DNA of 64,000 bases from Vermamoeba vermiformis (lineage: Eukaryota; Tubulinea; Echinamoebida). This document shows positions 25,122 to 37,400 of this stretch, one piece after another. The translations under genes and the position numbers were made by a program. Every line of letters starts with the position of its first letter. Position 1 is the stretch's first letter. Where the stretch lies: the NCBI GenBank assembly GCA_045837725.1, contig JBEWZL010000239.1:558001-622000 (forward strand). The letters are read 5' to 3'. Below the pieces are notes generated by a model. The model did not search any database and was not told where the DNA came from. It saw nothing but the letters and a program-made list of their open reading frames with translations.

Positions 25122-25520
25122 TGTTGTTCTTCGTGTCGTAAAATTTACAAGAATAAATTCACCTTTAATTTAATTTCCCTCGCAACCCGCGAACACGAAC
25201 GTTGATGGTTTATTTCTTTTTTTTATGATCGGCACCGCCGTGGTGAAGGCCATCGTGATGTTAGGTCAATACCACGAGGCAAACGCAGTACAGCCGTTAT
25301 CTCGGCCTCATAGAACACAATCGCGAGTTGAGGCGGGCCGACTTGTGAAAGCCGAGCGGAAATACTGCACACACCAGTTTCGCTGACTATTGTGAGCAGA
25401 AGTTGCTATTTTATGGGCACCAACCTGCAGACAAATTGTGGGAGACAGCTTGTAAAGTACGGACAACAGAACATTCGTTCTCCAACGCGTGTAAACAGCC
25501 AACACGTGTGGGTAAATAAT
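25122..25520. other. Divergent intergenic region between NAMPT and an F-box gene
   Basis: About 400 bp with no supported gene. It holds both promoters. One CACGTG lies near 25503, just upstream of the F-box start. I see no repeat or RNA gene. Confidence 0.4.
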
Positions 25521-26585
25521 ATGAGCTTGTCCCAACTCTCTTTCGATCAGCTGCCGCGTGAGCTTCGTGTCGAGATTCTGCAGCACTGCTCAGTTCAAAC
25601 TCTCGGAAGGTTTATTCAGACAAGCTCTCAAAGTGAAGCATTGGTCGGCAAATCAATATGGCAAAGGAGAATCGAAGAGATCAATCCTTCCATCTGGAGA
25701 AAATTAAAAAAAAAAACTAGAAAAGGCGATTTAAAATTGCTTTGTGCAATTGTGGCAAGTTCGGTACGATTAATGTGGTATATTGTATTTAAATGCCTGA
25801 CCGCGTTTAGAGTACCACCTGCAGCTGTCATTGGAGCATGCCTGTCAAACTCCCCTTGAAGACAGACTTCCTACTCCACCTCGATGCACTATTTTCTGTC
25901 CCAGCGCAAAATGCTTTACTGTGCTATTTACTCTCTTACTCACGGCACGGTTCCTATGGAATTAACAATCTTAATAAAAGGTACAAGTAGCCTCCAAGTA
26001 CAACTGATTGCTTAAAGACAGTGCTCATATTTGTATCAATAGCATCGGAATGCGAACTGGCGATGTTTTACTGACTCATCGCAAGATAAAGCCGTGGATG
26101 GAGCAAAACTTGGGTGGAAATCGTTTCTCGCTTCGGTAAGTGCTGCTAATCAGCACAAATGCTCTCTAATCTCCTTCAGACTATTTTTGCACGGCTATTT
26201 TATGGTAACTTACTGTTTTGGAATGAGATGGAAGGTGGATCCATTATTCGTACGCAATCAACAAGTCTTCTCGAAACTTACCTTGCGTGATCCTGAGTCC
26301 AATGTCATTCCGTTCAATCCAAAAATGAAGGCAACAAAATCTGGAATGAAAATAGATACCGAGCACAAGTTCTATTCGATCGAAGCAATTAAAAGGCAAA
26401 AGTTGACCTGTCAACTCAACGGTCAATCAGTGTCACCCAACGATCTCTATTACCTGTTCGACTATGCACGTCTGTCAATTAGTAAAGACAGTCCGCACTC
26501 TTGCTTGAGCTTAAACAAGATACCTGCTGTAATACAAGAGTGGTTGATGAACGATGGCCTTAAAGTACGTGGATATTCTGATTGA
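25521..26585 (+). CDS. F-box-like protein of unknown specificity
   Basis: The N terminus MSLSQLSFDQLPRELRVEIL then HCSVQTLGRFIQTSSQSEAL and IWQRRIEEI fits an F-box (LPxELxxxIL, then a cysteine, then a W), so it probably recruits a substrate to an SCF ubiquitin ligase via SKP1. Exons after that are joined by inference. One is about 25804-25979 (VKLPLKTDFLLHLDALFSVP), one about 26042-26135 (GMRTGDVLLTHRKIKPWMEQ), and the last runs to 26585. The last exon reads FNPKMKATKSGMKIDTEHKF and ends MNDGLKVRGYSD; no substrate domain is recognised. Around 26180-26280 two frames look equally protein-like, so the exon joining there is uncertain. An AATAAA signal lies just after the stop at 26589. Confidence 0.55.
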
Positions 26586-26734
26586 TTGAATAAAGATTCT
26601 AAAATAGCAGGTCGGACGTTTACAATTATAAGACAGTAATCGCTTTATTGATATCAACAATTACGTCACTAAAAAAAACCTATCAATACAAAAAGGCAAG
26701 AAAAAATCGCGGTAAGTGCGTCGAACGATGAAAT

Positions 26735-27505
26735 TTAATCGTCATCATCGTCGTCATCATCACCGTCGTCATCGTCCTCTTCGTCCTCGCTCTCTTCCTT
26801 CTTCTTCTTCTTGGGAGCAGCCTTCTTCTTGGGAGCGGCCTTCTTCTTGCCAGCATCAGGGTTGTTTTTCTAAATTGGCGCGAAGTCAGTTTTAAATCGC
26901 AATGTAAAAGACGCTATGCAACAATTTACCTTGTACTCGGCCATCTCTTCTTCGTATCTTTCCTTGTCCTTGGCGGCCTTGTCGTTGAAGGGCTGAAAAA
27001 AAATTTCGAAGATGAGCCAACCAAACGAAAAAAACGTAACATTTAAATGCTCGCAAGAACCGAGAGAGCGGTCGCTTACCTTCTTATCAGCTTCAGAAAG
27101 GGAGCTCCACATCTTGGAGGCCTCCTTGGCGATGTCTCCGAAGGCGATGCCAGGATTGTTGGCCTTAATCTCCTCGCGCTTTTCAGTGGAGAAGATCAAA
27201 TAGGCAGACTTGGGTCTCTTGGGGGCATCATTGTCCTTCTTGGCCTTCTTGGTGGTCTTCGATTGCTTTTGGCTCTCGGCCTTTCGCTTAGTTCCCTTGC
27301 CTAGACGGAACGAAAAAAAGTTTGATTAATTATCTTGCCGTTAGCGACAGAAACACAAAGATCAAGCAATATTGAGTTGAATTATTATTGAAAACGAGAA
27401 AAAAGGACAATTTTCTTCGGTAATCCGATCTCGTAGATGACGGATTACCAAAAAGTAGAAAAACAATCAGGAAAGAGTCCGAACAAACAACTTACTATCA
27501 GACAT
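26735..27505 (-). CDS. HMGB/NHP6-like protein: one HMG box plus acidic tail
   Basis: A DNA-bending chromatin protein. The start MSD is at 27503-27505 with an intron directly after it. The second exon reads KGTKRKAESQKQSKTTKKAK, a basic tail, then DAPKRPKSAYLIFSTEKRE, the start of the HMG box. The box continues with EIKANNPGIAFGDIAKEASK, MWSSLSEADKK and PFNDKAAKDKERYEEEMAEYK across two more exons. After the box come a lysine/proline stretch (AAPKKKAAPKKKKKEE) and a run of Asp/Glu at 26737-26800. A single box with an acidic tail is the invertebrate/fungal layout, unlike two-box vertebrate HMGB1; SSRP1 is excluded by length. Confidence 0.88.
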
Positions 27506-27827
27506 TGTCTTGTTGCTGTTATGAGAGGTATGGAAATTAAAATGAAGCCCGTTACAAGCGCAGACAAAAAAACCTCGTAGGGCAAAAAAAATGTTAGCGC
27601 TGATTTTTTGCCTGGTCCTCTCTCCGCAGAAAAAAACGAGGTTGTAACGGATAAATAATTGAGCGGCAATCGAATTTTAAGCTTCGGTCTTGAATTTTGA
27701 CTCAGTAGATACTACGGAAGGGATAAGGATACTAATACGGACTCATGGTGACTAAATTCTTTTTTTTGCCGGATACGATCTCCTTCAACAATAAAGCTTA
27801 TTGCAGCTTCATAAAGAAAAAAAATCT
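27506..27827. other. Intergenic region with no feature
   Basis: 322 bp between the HMG-box start and the SRRM1 stop, both on the minus strand. It contains several poly-A/T runs and would hold the HMG-box promoter. Nothing else is visible. Confidence 0.4.
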
Positions 27828-29219
27828 TTATTTTTTCATTGATTTTAAAGCTTCCTCTCGTAACTTTGTTTCTAAGATCGAATCTGCGGGTACAGAAGAA
27901 CTCTTCTCTTTGTCGTCCTTTCTGCTATGTTCATCAGCTCTGCTTCTCTTTTTTCTTTCGTCACTTCTCGATTCTGAACTGCTGCTTCTGCTTCTTTTTC
28001 TTTTGTGCCTGCGTTCTTTGGATCGCGATCTGCTTCTGCTGCGACTTCGTCTTCGCTCCCTCTCGCGACGTCTGCGCTCACTGTCGCGCTCTCGCTCTCT
28101 GCTTCTGTCTCGACTTCTATCGCGTCTTCTGTCGCTGTCTCTGTCTCTGTCACTTCGTCCGCGGTGACCGTGGCGCTCTCTTCTGTCATCGTTATTGTCT
28201 TGCTCTCGTTTGACACGCGTATCTTCGGCCTGTATACATACGTTAAGTTGCTGCGCTGTCGTTTGCATAGTAGTTAAATATTGTACCTTCACTGAGCGCT
28301 GTTGACTCATTTCAATTCCCTTTTCAATTCTCGAGCTCTCTTCCTAATCAAGCAATTAATGGTATATTCTATGTAAAAATGCAGCGAATGAGTCGCCATA
28401 GCAACTAACGAATGACTAGCGTACAATTGTAGAGTAAATTTCAATTTGGTTGCAAATTTCTAAATGTGGCGTCAGAACTGCACGTTAATTGAGGATTTCT
28501 TCATTGCACAATTAAAGGAACAATTGGTCTAGGTGGATAAATATAGACGAGTTTAATATACCGAATTCGTAAAGTTTGGTACTTACTTTTCGTTTGCGCA
28601 GTTCCGCCTTAATCTCATCCATCATAACTGAAGGAACACCATTGTTTTGTTGTGCGTCTAGTAGCAGTCGCCACAAATCTGTTACGAATGCTGCGGTATC
28701 CTTCTCTAAAAACCCGGTAAGGTTCAGCTGCATTTTTTTAGGATCTACCTCCTGAATATTCAAATAATTATTAATAATTCCACAGTATATATTTTTTCGG
28801 ATATAGAATGTTTTACGAAAGAAAAACGCGAGAATAATAATTAAAATTATTACAACTAATAATTTAGTGAGTAACACGCAAAAAAATTACCTTGCTTTGC
28901 AAGTAACTAGTGACCATATTTATGACTACATCGTCCTCGAAACCTAATATTTCTGTCACTCTTTTAGTAACCCAAGCGGCAATTACATCTATTTTAATTT
29001 TACTGAAGTCCACCTGCACATTACAATTATTAGAACCCAACCGAATCATCTACTGATATTACCTTTTCATTAAATTCAGCAGGAAATTTCATCTTCTTGA
29101 GCTCTCTTTTTTCTTTGTCGCTGAATCGCACATCTTGATCGATGCTTGTACCCTACAAAGGGGATGAGTTAACCGATCGTGCCGAGTAGCTTAAAGGGTA
29201 CCTTAAAGCCGATGTTCAT
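27828..29219 (-). CDS. SRRM1: SRRM1/SRm160-like splicing coactivator with PWI and RS domains
   Basis: A nuclear splicing coactivator linked to exon-junction and 3'-end processing complexes. The minus-strand start MNIGFK is followed by GTSIDQDVRFSDKEKRELKK, closely like the human N terminus. The PWI domain spans about 29085-28600: KMKFPAEFNEK, VDFSKIKIDVIAAWVTKRV, TEILGFEDDVVINMV, then LNLTGFLEKDTAAFVTDLWR. An arginine/serine-rich region (27950-28190) follows with RSRSRSRSRSKERRHKRKRS. The end ETKLREEALKSMKK resembles the REKALRSMRK end of human SRRM1. At about 300 residues it is far smaller than the vertebrate protein: the PWI domain and the extreme C terminus are kept, and most of the RS region is gone. 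Six exons or so. Confidence 0.9.
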
Positions 29220-29417
29220 TGTTGGTCTTCGTTGTAGTTCGATAACACAAGTCTGCTAGCTTGGTCAACGATTTTTCTTGGCCACTTTTCAGCCCGCGCA
29301 ATCGAATTCAAAAAAACTATCCGTTGGGCTGTGGTAAAAACTGGATTTTTGACCTCAGACTAACAAACACATTGTTAACTAACACCACAGGACCGTTCAC
29401 TCCAGGAAGTAGAAAAG

Positions 29418-29584
29418 GTAAGCACTAAATAATTGCAGCAGCTTTTATTTCTCACTGTAACCGGTTATTCAGTATGAATTAAACGTACGGATTCGTTGCA
29501 AAAGGACTATCTTTTGCCATTATTACCACATTTGTTACAGTTTTACAATTTAGTCGTGACTAATTTATGGTTGTTTAAAAATAG
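29418..29584 (+). other. Probable 5'-UTR intron ending directly before the ARMC1 start codon
   Basis: GTAAGC at 29418 and AATAG ending at 29584 define a likely intron whose acceptor abuts the ATG at 29585. It is about 167 bp, longer than most introns in the window. It would place the start codon at the very first base of the second exon. Confidence 0.5.
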
Positions 29585-30466
29585 ATGAGCGCGAAGGCCA
29601 TTGTTACCAAACTCAAAACTTTGGCAGCTGATCCCGCCAACAGAACTTACATTGTCAAGGATCAAGGTTGCTTGCCTGGATTAGTTGTTTTTATGGACGA
29701 TCAAGATCAAGATGTAGTTTTGTTGGCTTTGGAAGTTATCTACTTTTTATCTCTCGAGACAACGAACAGAGAAGTCATGGCTCAACAAGCAGGTTTGTTG
29801 AAAGGAGTTCGCAAATTGATGGCCACCGGCAAGCTGAAGCAAAAGAAGGTTGCTATTGCTGCGTACACCAACTTGCAAGCCTACGCTGATAAGAGTGAAG
29901 AGTCTTCTGCCCCCAGCACACCCAACAGCGCTGCTCCTAGCACCACTTCAAGCGCTGCTGCTGCTCCCCAAACACCCACTTCAACACTGGCCGATCGAAA
30001 GATCCGACCTGGTGGCATTTTCTTCAGTGACAGCGTGCGAACTAGCATTTCACAAGCTCAAACATGCACAGTCTACGTTACTGGCTTGAAGGACGAGAAG
30101 GCAAAGAAGATTATCGGTGATTGCTTGCTGACAGTGAAGGGCGTGATTTCATTCATTATTGACACCAACGAACAGAAGATTGTCATCCGCACAGTCACCT
30201 CACCAGACGTCATCTGTCAAGCCGTGTTCTCCAACACTGGCATGCGTGCTTCAGTTGGCAAAGAAGAAGAAGAGGAAGAAGAGGATGACAAGGAGAATCA
30301 ACGACCAAACTATTTGCCCGAAGCCACTCAAGCTGGATCTAGCAACGGTCGTGGTTGGTTTGGTCTGCGAGGTGCTATTGTTACGATGAATGATGCCAAG
30401 AAAGAACAAAAGCAAGAAGGTGGTGGCTGGTTCTCCAAAATCGGCAAAGCACTCAGCTTCATTTAA
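29585..30466 (+). CDS. ARMC1: Armadillo repeat-containing protein 1
   Basis: In animals ARMC1 links the cytosol and mitochondria with the MICOS/MIB complex and affects mitochondrial distribution. A single 293-residue exon reads IVTKLKTLAADPANRTYIV then DQGCLPGLVVFMDDQDQDVV, matching the start of human ARMC1 closely. After about 100 residues of armadillo fold there is a Ser/Thr/Pro/Ala linker (29905-29990). A ferredoxin-like segment (CTVYVTGLKDEKAKKIIGD, LLTVKGVISFIIDTNEQKIV) follows, as in human ARMC1. The C terminus has an acidic stretch (30262-30300), PNYLPEATQAG and an aromatic end (WFSKIGKALSFI) comparable to the membrane-associated human end. The intronless coding region contrasts with its neighbours. 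Confidence 0.88.
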   Translation: MSAKAIVTKLKTLAADPANRTYIVKDQGCLPGLVVFMDDQDQDVVLLALEVIYFLSLETTNREVMAQQAGLLKGVRKLMATGKLKQKKVAIAAYTNLQAYADKSEESSAPSTPNSAAPSTTSSAAAAPQTPTSTLADRKIRPGGIFFSDSVRTSISQAQTCTVYVTGLKDEKAKKIIGDCLLTVKGVISFIIDTNEQKIVIRTVTSPDVICQAVFSNTGMRASVGKEEEEEEEDDKENQRPNYLPEATQAGSSNGRGWFGLRGAIVTMNDAKKEQKQEGGGWFSKIGKALSFI

Positions 30467-30629
30467 ACTCGCAACGACTTCCATTTTTGTATAAACCCCG
30501 AATCATCTGTACAACATCTTTAAGGATTGCAACTGTGCTCCTAAGCGAGGCAGTAGCGATCTTTCTGTAATTAAATATACTTTATTTACATAGTTGTCAA
30601 GTTATCTTCGCTAATAATACAATGAATGC

Positions 30630-32536
30630 TCAGTTCTTGTCCGGATCATGCACACTTAACGCAGTTTCGATCTTCATCAGCTCATCTAATGACGCTCCAC
30701 TTGTTAGTGCTTGCACAACAACCAAGCGATGTTTGGCTAAGAATAGATCAGTTAGAACGCAAATAACACTCATCAAGTACGTACGATTGAGCGTGTTGAG
30801 ATTGTGCAGTGCTCGTGCGGCAATCAATCGCACTTCAGGAGCGACAGCGTGGATCACAAGTGACGACAGGGCCTTGATGGCATTGGCTTGCATTTCTCCG
30901 TTCTTGTCGTTCCAAAATCCCGCTAAATATCCAATTAGATTAACAGACGTGAGAGTTCTACGTACAATTCGTTGTGAGTTGCAGCAAGGTCCACGAGATT
31001 GACAGTTGCAAACTTTTGTAATAATTGTTGCGCTTGTTTTGTGACTCAATGTCATTGACACTCACTGAAGAACTACTACGCACCGCAGTGACGGTGTCGG
31101 ACTGCGAGTAGATCATGGTCTGTTCAAGCTTCGTCAACACTTTAAATATCTTCTTCACGCCCGAGTGTTCAGCGAATGCCCCGTGCACTTGATCGGACTC
31201 GAGCAGCAGACTGATAGTCCAAGCTGCATCGAGCACGACTGACTCTTGACCGCTGGACAACAGCGACAGCAGCACTGGGAACAGGTCTGAAAGTGTCTTA
31301 ATGCCACCGCGTGTCACAGCTGTCACTCCACCGAGTCGCTGCACCGCCTTGCGAATCAATGTCGCCACTTCTTGACGCGTGTCATCGTAACTCGAGCCAA
31401 TCAGTGTGGCCAAGAGCTGCACAAAAGCAGTGTTGCTGAGTACAGTGCTCGCAATGTCAGAGCTGCGTGCGCTGAGGTGTGCGAGGGCACGAAGAGCAGC
31501 GGGCACAAGGGGCTCAGAGACCACGACCTCCGTGTCTTCATCGCTGGGTAGTGTCGCTACCCCTTCATTGACCTCTTTGAGCAGTGTGTCGCACAGCGCT
31601 GTGACGTCGAGTGCGGGCAGCTCTGTCTTGAGCTCAGTCTCCGTGGGACCTGCATCGCGTGAGTAGAGTGCAGCAGACGCGCAGTGACACGTACCGAGTG
31701 CGAGATTGGCGAGTGTCCAGTAACACAGCTCTTTGATGCGATTGTGCATGTCTGTCTCGTCGCGTGTGCTGCCAGGCGTCACGTGCAGCAAGATGTCACT
31801 CAGCAGTGTCAGACCGTCACTCATCTCACTGCGACATTGCGCTGGCAAAGGGAGTCAGTATTACATGCGTGCAGCGAACACTGCGAGCAGACGTACCCAG
31901 CGAGGACAAGTAGCTGTACACGTGCAGCAAGTGGCGCAGTCGTTTCTTCTCGACGAGTGGATCAGCACTCTCACTGCTCTCGGTGTGCTCTACTGCTCGT
32001 ACATCACGCAGTGCACTAGTGACTTGACTCACCACTCCTTTCAGTAGTGAATGCGGCATCTCTGTTCAAAACATTGAGCTCCACGCCTTAAGCGCTTATA
32101 GGAAAATTACCATTATATATCGTCTTTTCTAATAATATGGCGGCTTTGATTTGCTTTTTAACGTCGCCTGATTTGAGTTTGCTGAATAATACCGAAATTT
32201 GTTTTAATTGCTCCGAATCTGGTTCACCCGCTCCTCGTGCTAACAAATATCAATAAGTGAGTAGATGTGCATGATTGCTGATTAGCGGCTAATTATTCAA
32301 TTTTGAAAATTAAATTTGTAATTCACAACGCGAATCTGTTTCTTACCCGACAATACAATAGGCAAGTTGTTTACTTGTCCCAATTGTCTCTTCAGTGACT
32401 TGGCTACTTCATAGAGTGTTTTTTCAGTGGTTTGCTTGCTTGATTGCTTGAGGAATTTGTACTCTTCTTGGATTTGGTTCAACCGCCGCTCCAACACGGT
32501 AGGTGTTCTGTGATCGTGCAAGTGTTGCAATAACAT
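30630..32536 (-). CDS. Armadillo/HEAT-repeat protein, family not recognised
   Basis: A helical-repeat protein. The N terminus, taken tentatively at 32534-32536, reads MLLQHLHDHRTPTVLERRLN then a coiled part (QIQEEYKFLKQSSKQTTEK). Next come exons with KQISVLFSKLKSGDVKKQIK and SALRDVRAVEHTESSE. A large exon (30958-31848) has repeat units such as CYWTLANLALGT, ALRALAHLSARSSDIASTVL and LSSGQESVVLDAAWTISLLL. The C terminus NAIKALSSLVIHAVAPEVRL and AARALHNLNTLNRTYLMSV ends at 30630. The pattern is that of armadillo repeats, but no specific family stands out. It is convergent with ARMC1 (163 bp apart) and divergent from the next gene. Confidence 0.6.
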
Positions 32537-32691
32537 GCCTGTAGTATTGATGGTGGCCTATACTACAGTGTTCGGAAGAATGATAAATTTTATCTTGTCG
32601 TAACCGCCAAACAAATTCCGTCGATCGGCGTCAAATCAGTTCGTTCGCGCAATTCACTGCAACAACACACAGTGATAGGTACACTTTTAAT

Positions 32692-33255
32692 ATGTCTATT
32701 CCGACCAAGCCCAAGGTGAAAGAGGCTCCACAAGAACTCGATCTCTACTTCTCGACAGGTGAAGCATCCAGCTTGGCTTCGCAGTGGCTCAATGCGATGC
32801 AAAAGACCAGTACAAATATCAAAGAGAAGAGTAATGGCGCTGACAAGAATAGCAGCAAAAAGAAAAATAGTGTTGATCCAGACGAAGAAATGATAAAAAA
32901 ATATTTCAAAGAGAGACCAAGCGGATTAGGTTAGTACCGCTGCCTGCAAAATATTTTTTATAATTACTTACAATTATTTTCAGGTCTGGGTGCAGAACAA
33001 CAAGGTGATCTGACAGAAGAGGATTTCAATCTGGATCCACTCGGCAAACAACTGAAGCGCAAGTTCTCGCAGATAAGCAAACAACGCGCAGAATCCAATG
33101 CGCAGGGCACTAAGACAATAGCTGACGACGACAGCGACGAGGAACCTCTCAGCAAGACAGCCCACATCCAGAGCTCGCACCGCGTGGTGGTGCACAAGAA
33201 GGGTGAAGTGCTGCTCAACAAGAAGCACAAGAAGAAGAAAGCGCGCTTGATGTGA
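32692..33255 (+). CDS. Small basic protein, probably nucleolar, unknown function
   Basis: Two exons (32692 to about 32930, then from about 32985) give about 170 residues. The N terminus SIPTKPKVKEAPQELDLYF is followed by a low-complexity lysine/serine stretch. RPSGLG joins LGAEQQGDLTEEDF across the intron, and LGKQLKRKFSQISKQRA follows. The C terminus HRVVVHKKGEVLLNKKHKK ends in a run of lysines. The composition and C-terminal basic tail suggest a nucleolar or ribosome-biogenesis protein, which would suit the convergent neighbour SBDS 42 bp away, but I recognise no family. Confidence 0.55.
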
Positions 33256-33297
33256 GCCGTGCCCGCATTTATTATCGGTCATATATGTACAAGCAGT

Positions 33298-34173
33298 TCA
33301 ATCGTCCTCGTGCTCGCCAGGCTTCGCGACAATGTTCAAGTTCTCCGCGCCAGGGAACACGGCGTGCACCAAGATCTCCACCGTGCCCGTGCCATTCGTG
33401 TCCTGCTTGATCAGCTGATTCACGTCGCGGAACTTGGCGGGCTCAATCAACACTTCAAACAGCACCTTCTCGCCCTGCGTGCTCTCGCGCTCCAACTTGT
33501 GCACCACCTCGCTCAGCTTGCTCTTCACCGCACTGCTCTGCTGCTGCAACACACTCACTTGCAGCCGCATGCTCGCTCGTTCAATCGGCAGCACCTTCTT
33601 GTCCTTGAGCAGCTTGATGACCGCGAGGGCCTGTTGCTTGGCAGTCTTGGTCGGGTGCATGGACCAGTGCGCGTCTTTCATCGCCTTTTCAATCACTCCC
33701 ACCGTGAACGGCTTCTGCGTCTCGGTGTTGATGCACTTCTCGGCCACGATGGTGGCAATATCCTTCACGAGCTCTTCGCTTTGCACCTTGCGCTCGCCTT
33801 CACCGACTTGCAGCTCTCCTTTTTGCAGAATTTGACGACAGATCTCGATCTGGTTGTCAGAGCCGAAGACTTTTTGAAGATCTTTAATGGGTGCCAGAAC
33901 TCCTTTGGACACGTTTAAAAATACAGTTTGGGTTTGTAATACTTCATTAATATCAGTTTCGCTAATATTAGTGTCGTGTCAGTAAATAGTGATTTTTAAT
34001 AATTAATTTTTCAATCCGATCCTGGATCCGCGGACTTACATTTTATTTTTCCACTCTTGTACTTTGTTCGGATAGCACGCTATTTCAAAGCGTTGTCCTC
34101 CTTTTTTTAGTCTTACAATAGCGAGGTTTGTAAGTCTCTTTTGGTTCACTGGAGTTGTAATGCGTGCTGCCAT
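33298..34173 (-). CDS. SBDS: Ribosome maturation protein SBDS
   Basis: Works with EFL1 to release eIF6 from the 60S subunit. The minus-strand start [20 protein letters not shown], then [20 protein letters not shown], matches the SBDS N-terminal FYSH domain. The second exon has [20 protein letters not shown] and [20 protein letters not shown], then the central domain [40 protein letters not shown]. The third domain reads [20 protein letters not shown]. The total length of about 255 residues fits SBDS. Only one intron is seen (about 33950-34050). Confidence 0.95.
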
Positions 34174-34481
34174 TTGCTTGGTATTGAATAACAAGTTGTT
34201 GAGTTAGTCACGCGTGTTGTGTTGTGTTTGAAAATAAATTAGTGAGTGAATGAATTCTGGTCGATGACTTTTGGTTCTCGCGTTCTCAGCATTTTATCAC
34301 ACGAGGCGCAGAATTTCTGTTTTTTTCCCACCGCCAAATTTGTCGCGCTCACGAAGCTAATTTATTTTATTGCTGTATATGGTTACCATAGTGTTATTGT
34401 AGTGTATTTTTATCGTTATTTATTGTATTTTAGCCATGTTTAATTGACAGATCCCGAACATTGTATTAAAACCATTCAATC
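34174..34481. other. Divergent promoter region of SBDS and the BEACH gene
   Basis: 308 bp. It is AT-rich on the BEACH side. No coding exon, palindrome cluster or repeat is visible. Confidence 0.4.
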
Positions 34482-37400
34482 ATGTCTTGGCTCTTCAAAA
34501 AGAAAGATAAAGACAAAAAAGACAATGAACAGAAAGACACTACGGGAGATATCAGTCCACGCGATGAAGCTACGAAATCAAAACCGAAAGCGTTGGATCC
34601 GAAGTACGTTTCAGTAATTCAACAATTAAATCAAAAATACAATTTAAAAAAAGAAATTTCCATTAATTGACGACGTATTGATCGCGATATAGACCAATCT
34701 GATTTTATTTCATCACAGAAAAATCGATCATTTAGTACAGAAGCTCAAAGCGGAGTGGGAGCATTATATTGAAGCTAAAACGGACAAAGACAGACGATCA
34801 CGGCTTATATCAGTAGCGTCGCAGTTCATACGACTGTACGATGTAAAGAAATTAGAATTTCGTCAAATCAAGCAAGGGTAAGTCCACTACGACTGCTAAG
34901 GTCTTACTCGCTCGATCCACCACTCACTCCGCTACACAGTCTCGTACCCACTGAATTCGTGGCTGCACTCGTTCCCAAATTGACGGCAGAGCTCAATGCC
35001 AATCGCTCAGGCTTGCCGCGAGTGTTGTGCAGTGCCCCCTCCCCCCTCGCGGTGGCGCTCAATCACGTGATCATCGAAGAGAACGATGCACTGCGCGGTG
35101 TACTGGGCCTCGGTGCACTCGCCGATGAGATCACAGTCGCGCTGCAGAGTGTGCTAGATCTCAGCACTGCCGCGAGCACACAGCGCGAGAAGGCACTAGA
35201 TCTGACAGGTCCGCACAGTGCCATCGATGTGCTGGTCAATCTGCTGCTCTCGCTGTGCAGTCACGAGGACGCCATGGACGAGTTTGTGCGCTACGACACC
35301 CTCGATCACGTGCTCTCACTGCCCTTTCACGCCCTGCACTCGTCACCGCACCTCACTGCTGCGTCTCTCAAACTGCTGCTCGTGTCACGTGATCGCTTGT
35401 TGTCGGGGGTCAACACGCTGTTCAAATATCTGCACGTCGATGCGGTCACTCATCTCGTTAAAAAGGTGCGGTACAAATATGCTCATGCAGCCGTGGTCTC
35501 ACCATTCATTCTCAGAAATGGCTCGCCACAGTGCTAGCGACACTGAGTGATCCGAGCACCATGCCCGCAGAACACATTGTCGATATGAGCAGCACGATAT
35601 TCAAGTGTCTCAAAGAGTCGACGCGGTGCAGTGCCGCGCTGTTAGATCAGTTCAAAGAGCTGCAGGGCTATGCTGTCACACTCAAGCTCTTGCTGCACTT
35701 TGATCACGCGCACATTTCCAAGCCCGTCATGGTACGTGTCACATTCCAGCCACTACGCGTGTTGTACTGACCCTCGTTGCGTGCACAGAAGCAGTTCTTG
35801 GACCAAGTGACGGACTTTGTGTTCGTGGGCACGCGTGTGTTGAGCAGCAAGCTGTCCAGTCCCAAACTGCAACTCACCCCCGTGCTGACCAAGAGCTTGA
35901 GTCGTCGCGACAGCAGCATGCTCATGACAGCCACGCGAGAGATCAAGAACATCGACGCCTTCAAGCTGTTTCACGACTACTTCCTCAAGTCCGTGCACGA
36001 CGAGTTCAAGCTCTACGCCCTCGAGTGTGTCACGCAGATCTATGCCTCGCACCCCAACAACTTCCGCATCGTGGAGGAGTTTCATCTGCTCTCGCACTTG
36101 TTGCAAGCAGCGGCCTCGTCCTCAGCGAGTGTGCGGGTACGTTGCGTGCAGCTGTAGTGTTGTGGTACTAATGACTCGCACAGGATGCTATCATGAATCT
36201 ACTCGTGTTCGTGGTGACCAGTGGCATCAATTGCGTGGCCTATCAAGAGCTCGTGGGACTCAGCTGTCTCTTGCAGGGTATGTGATTGCCTTATATGGAT
36301 ATGTGACTGAGTTACCAAATATAGAACACCCCGTGGTGGAGGTGTGTCGTGCAGTGCAGCAGACGGTGCAGCGACTGATCACCTTCGACGCGCAGTTCGC
36401 AGATGTAATGACCGATGCCGGCATGCTGCAAGTGCTGATCACCCTCATGACGCGCATGGACAAGCAGATCAAGTCACTCACCGCCAAGAGTGATCGCAAG
36501 CAAATGAAGCTCATCTCCAGTGAACGGCCCATGACCTACGATGAAATGAGCACCGTGCTGCACACCCTCGCCCTCGTGCTCGAACACTCGCCGCGCAACA
36601 GAGAGTTGTTCCGCCACTCGTAAGTCATCACGTGCTCCTGTGTCTCCGATTCTCACCGAGTTATTCCGCAGTCGATCGGTGGTGGAATTATTTTCGCTGC
36701 TGAACTTCACCGAGACACGCAATGGCAGTCTGGCAGTGAGTGCGGCACTGATCCGCGACGACAATCAGAATGCAGAGGGCGAGACCAAGGCCCTGATCGA
36801 GTACTTCAATCAGCTGCAGGAGATCGATGCGCGTCATCACGTCCTGGTGGCACTTCACACCATTCTGCGCAGCACGTACTGCACCAAGGACTGGTTCAGA
36901 GCCTACGGTGGCTTCAAGGGCATCGAAGTGTCACTCGCGCAACTGCAGGGCAAGCTGGCTGATGACACGTCACGTGGCAGCGAGGCCATGATGCAGTACT
37001 TGCTCGCGATACTGCAGTGCACGGGTGCGGCCATTCACAATCACCAAGAGAACATTCTCTATCTGCGCGAGGACGTCAAATACGACACGATTGAGCGCGC
37101 GATTGTGCAGTCTGGTGTGTTGACGAGCAGCGATCAGCACGCCCTCACGGCACTGCACGCTCTCATCACCCTGGCCTGTCACGGCCGTGCTGCGAGTGAT
37201 CAGCACAGCATGCTCGAACAGCCTGAAGTCATCGCCCTCGCACTGCGCTGTGCCTTCAAGTGTTCGCAGCACACGCGCGAGGCATTCATTGGCACCCTCA
37301 CACAACTCGCGCAACAGTCGCGTGTGAACAGCGCAGTCATGTCGCAGGCAGGGGTCATCTCCATGCTCCTCGCTCAGCACGGTGCCGCAGTGCCCGCAGC

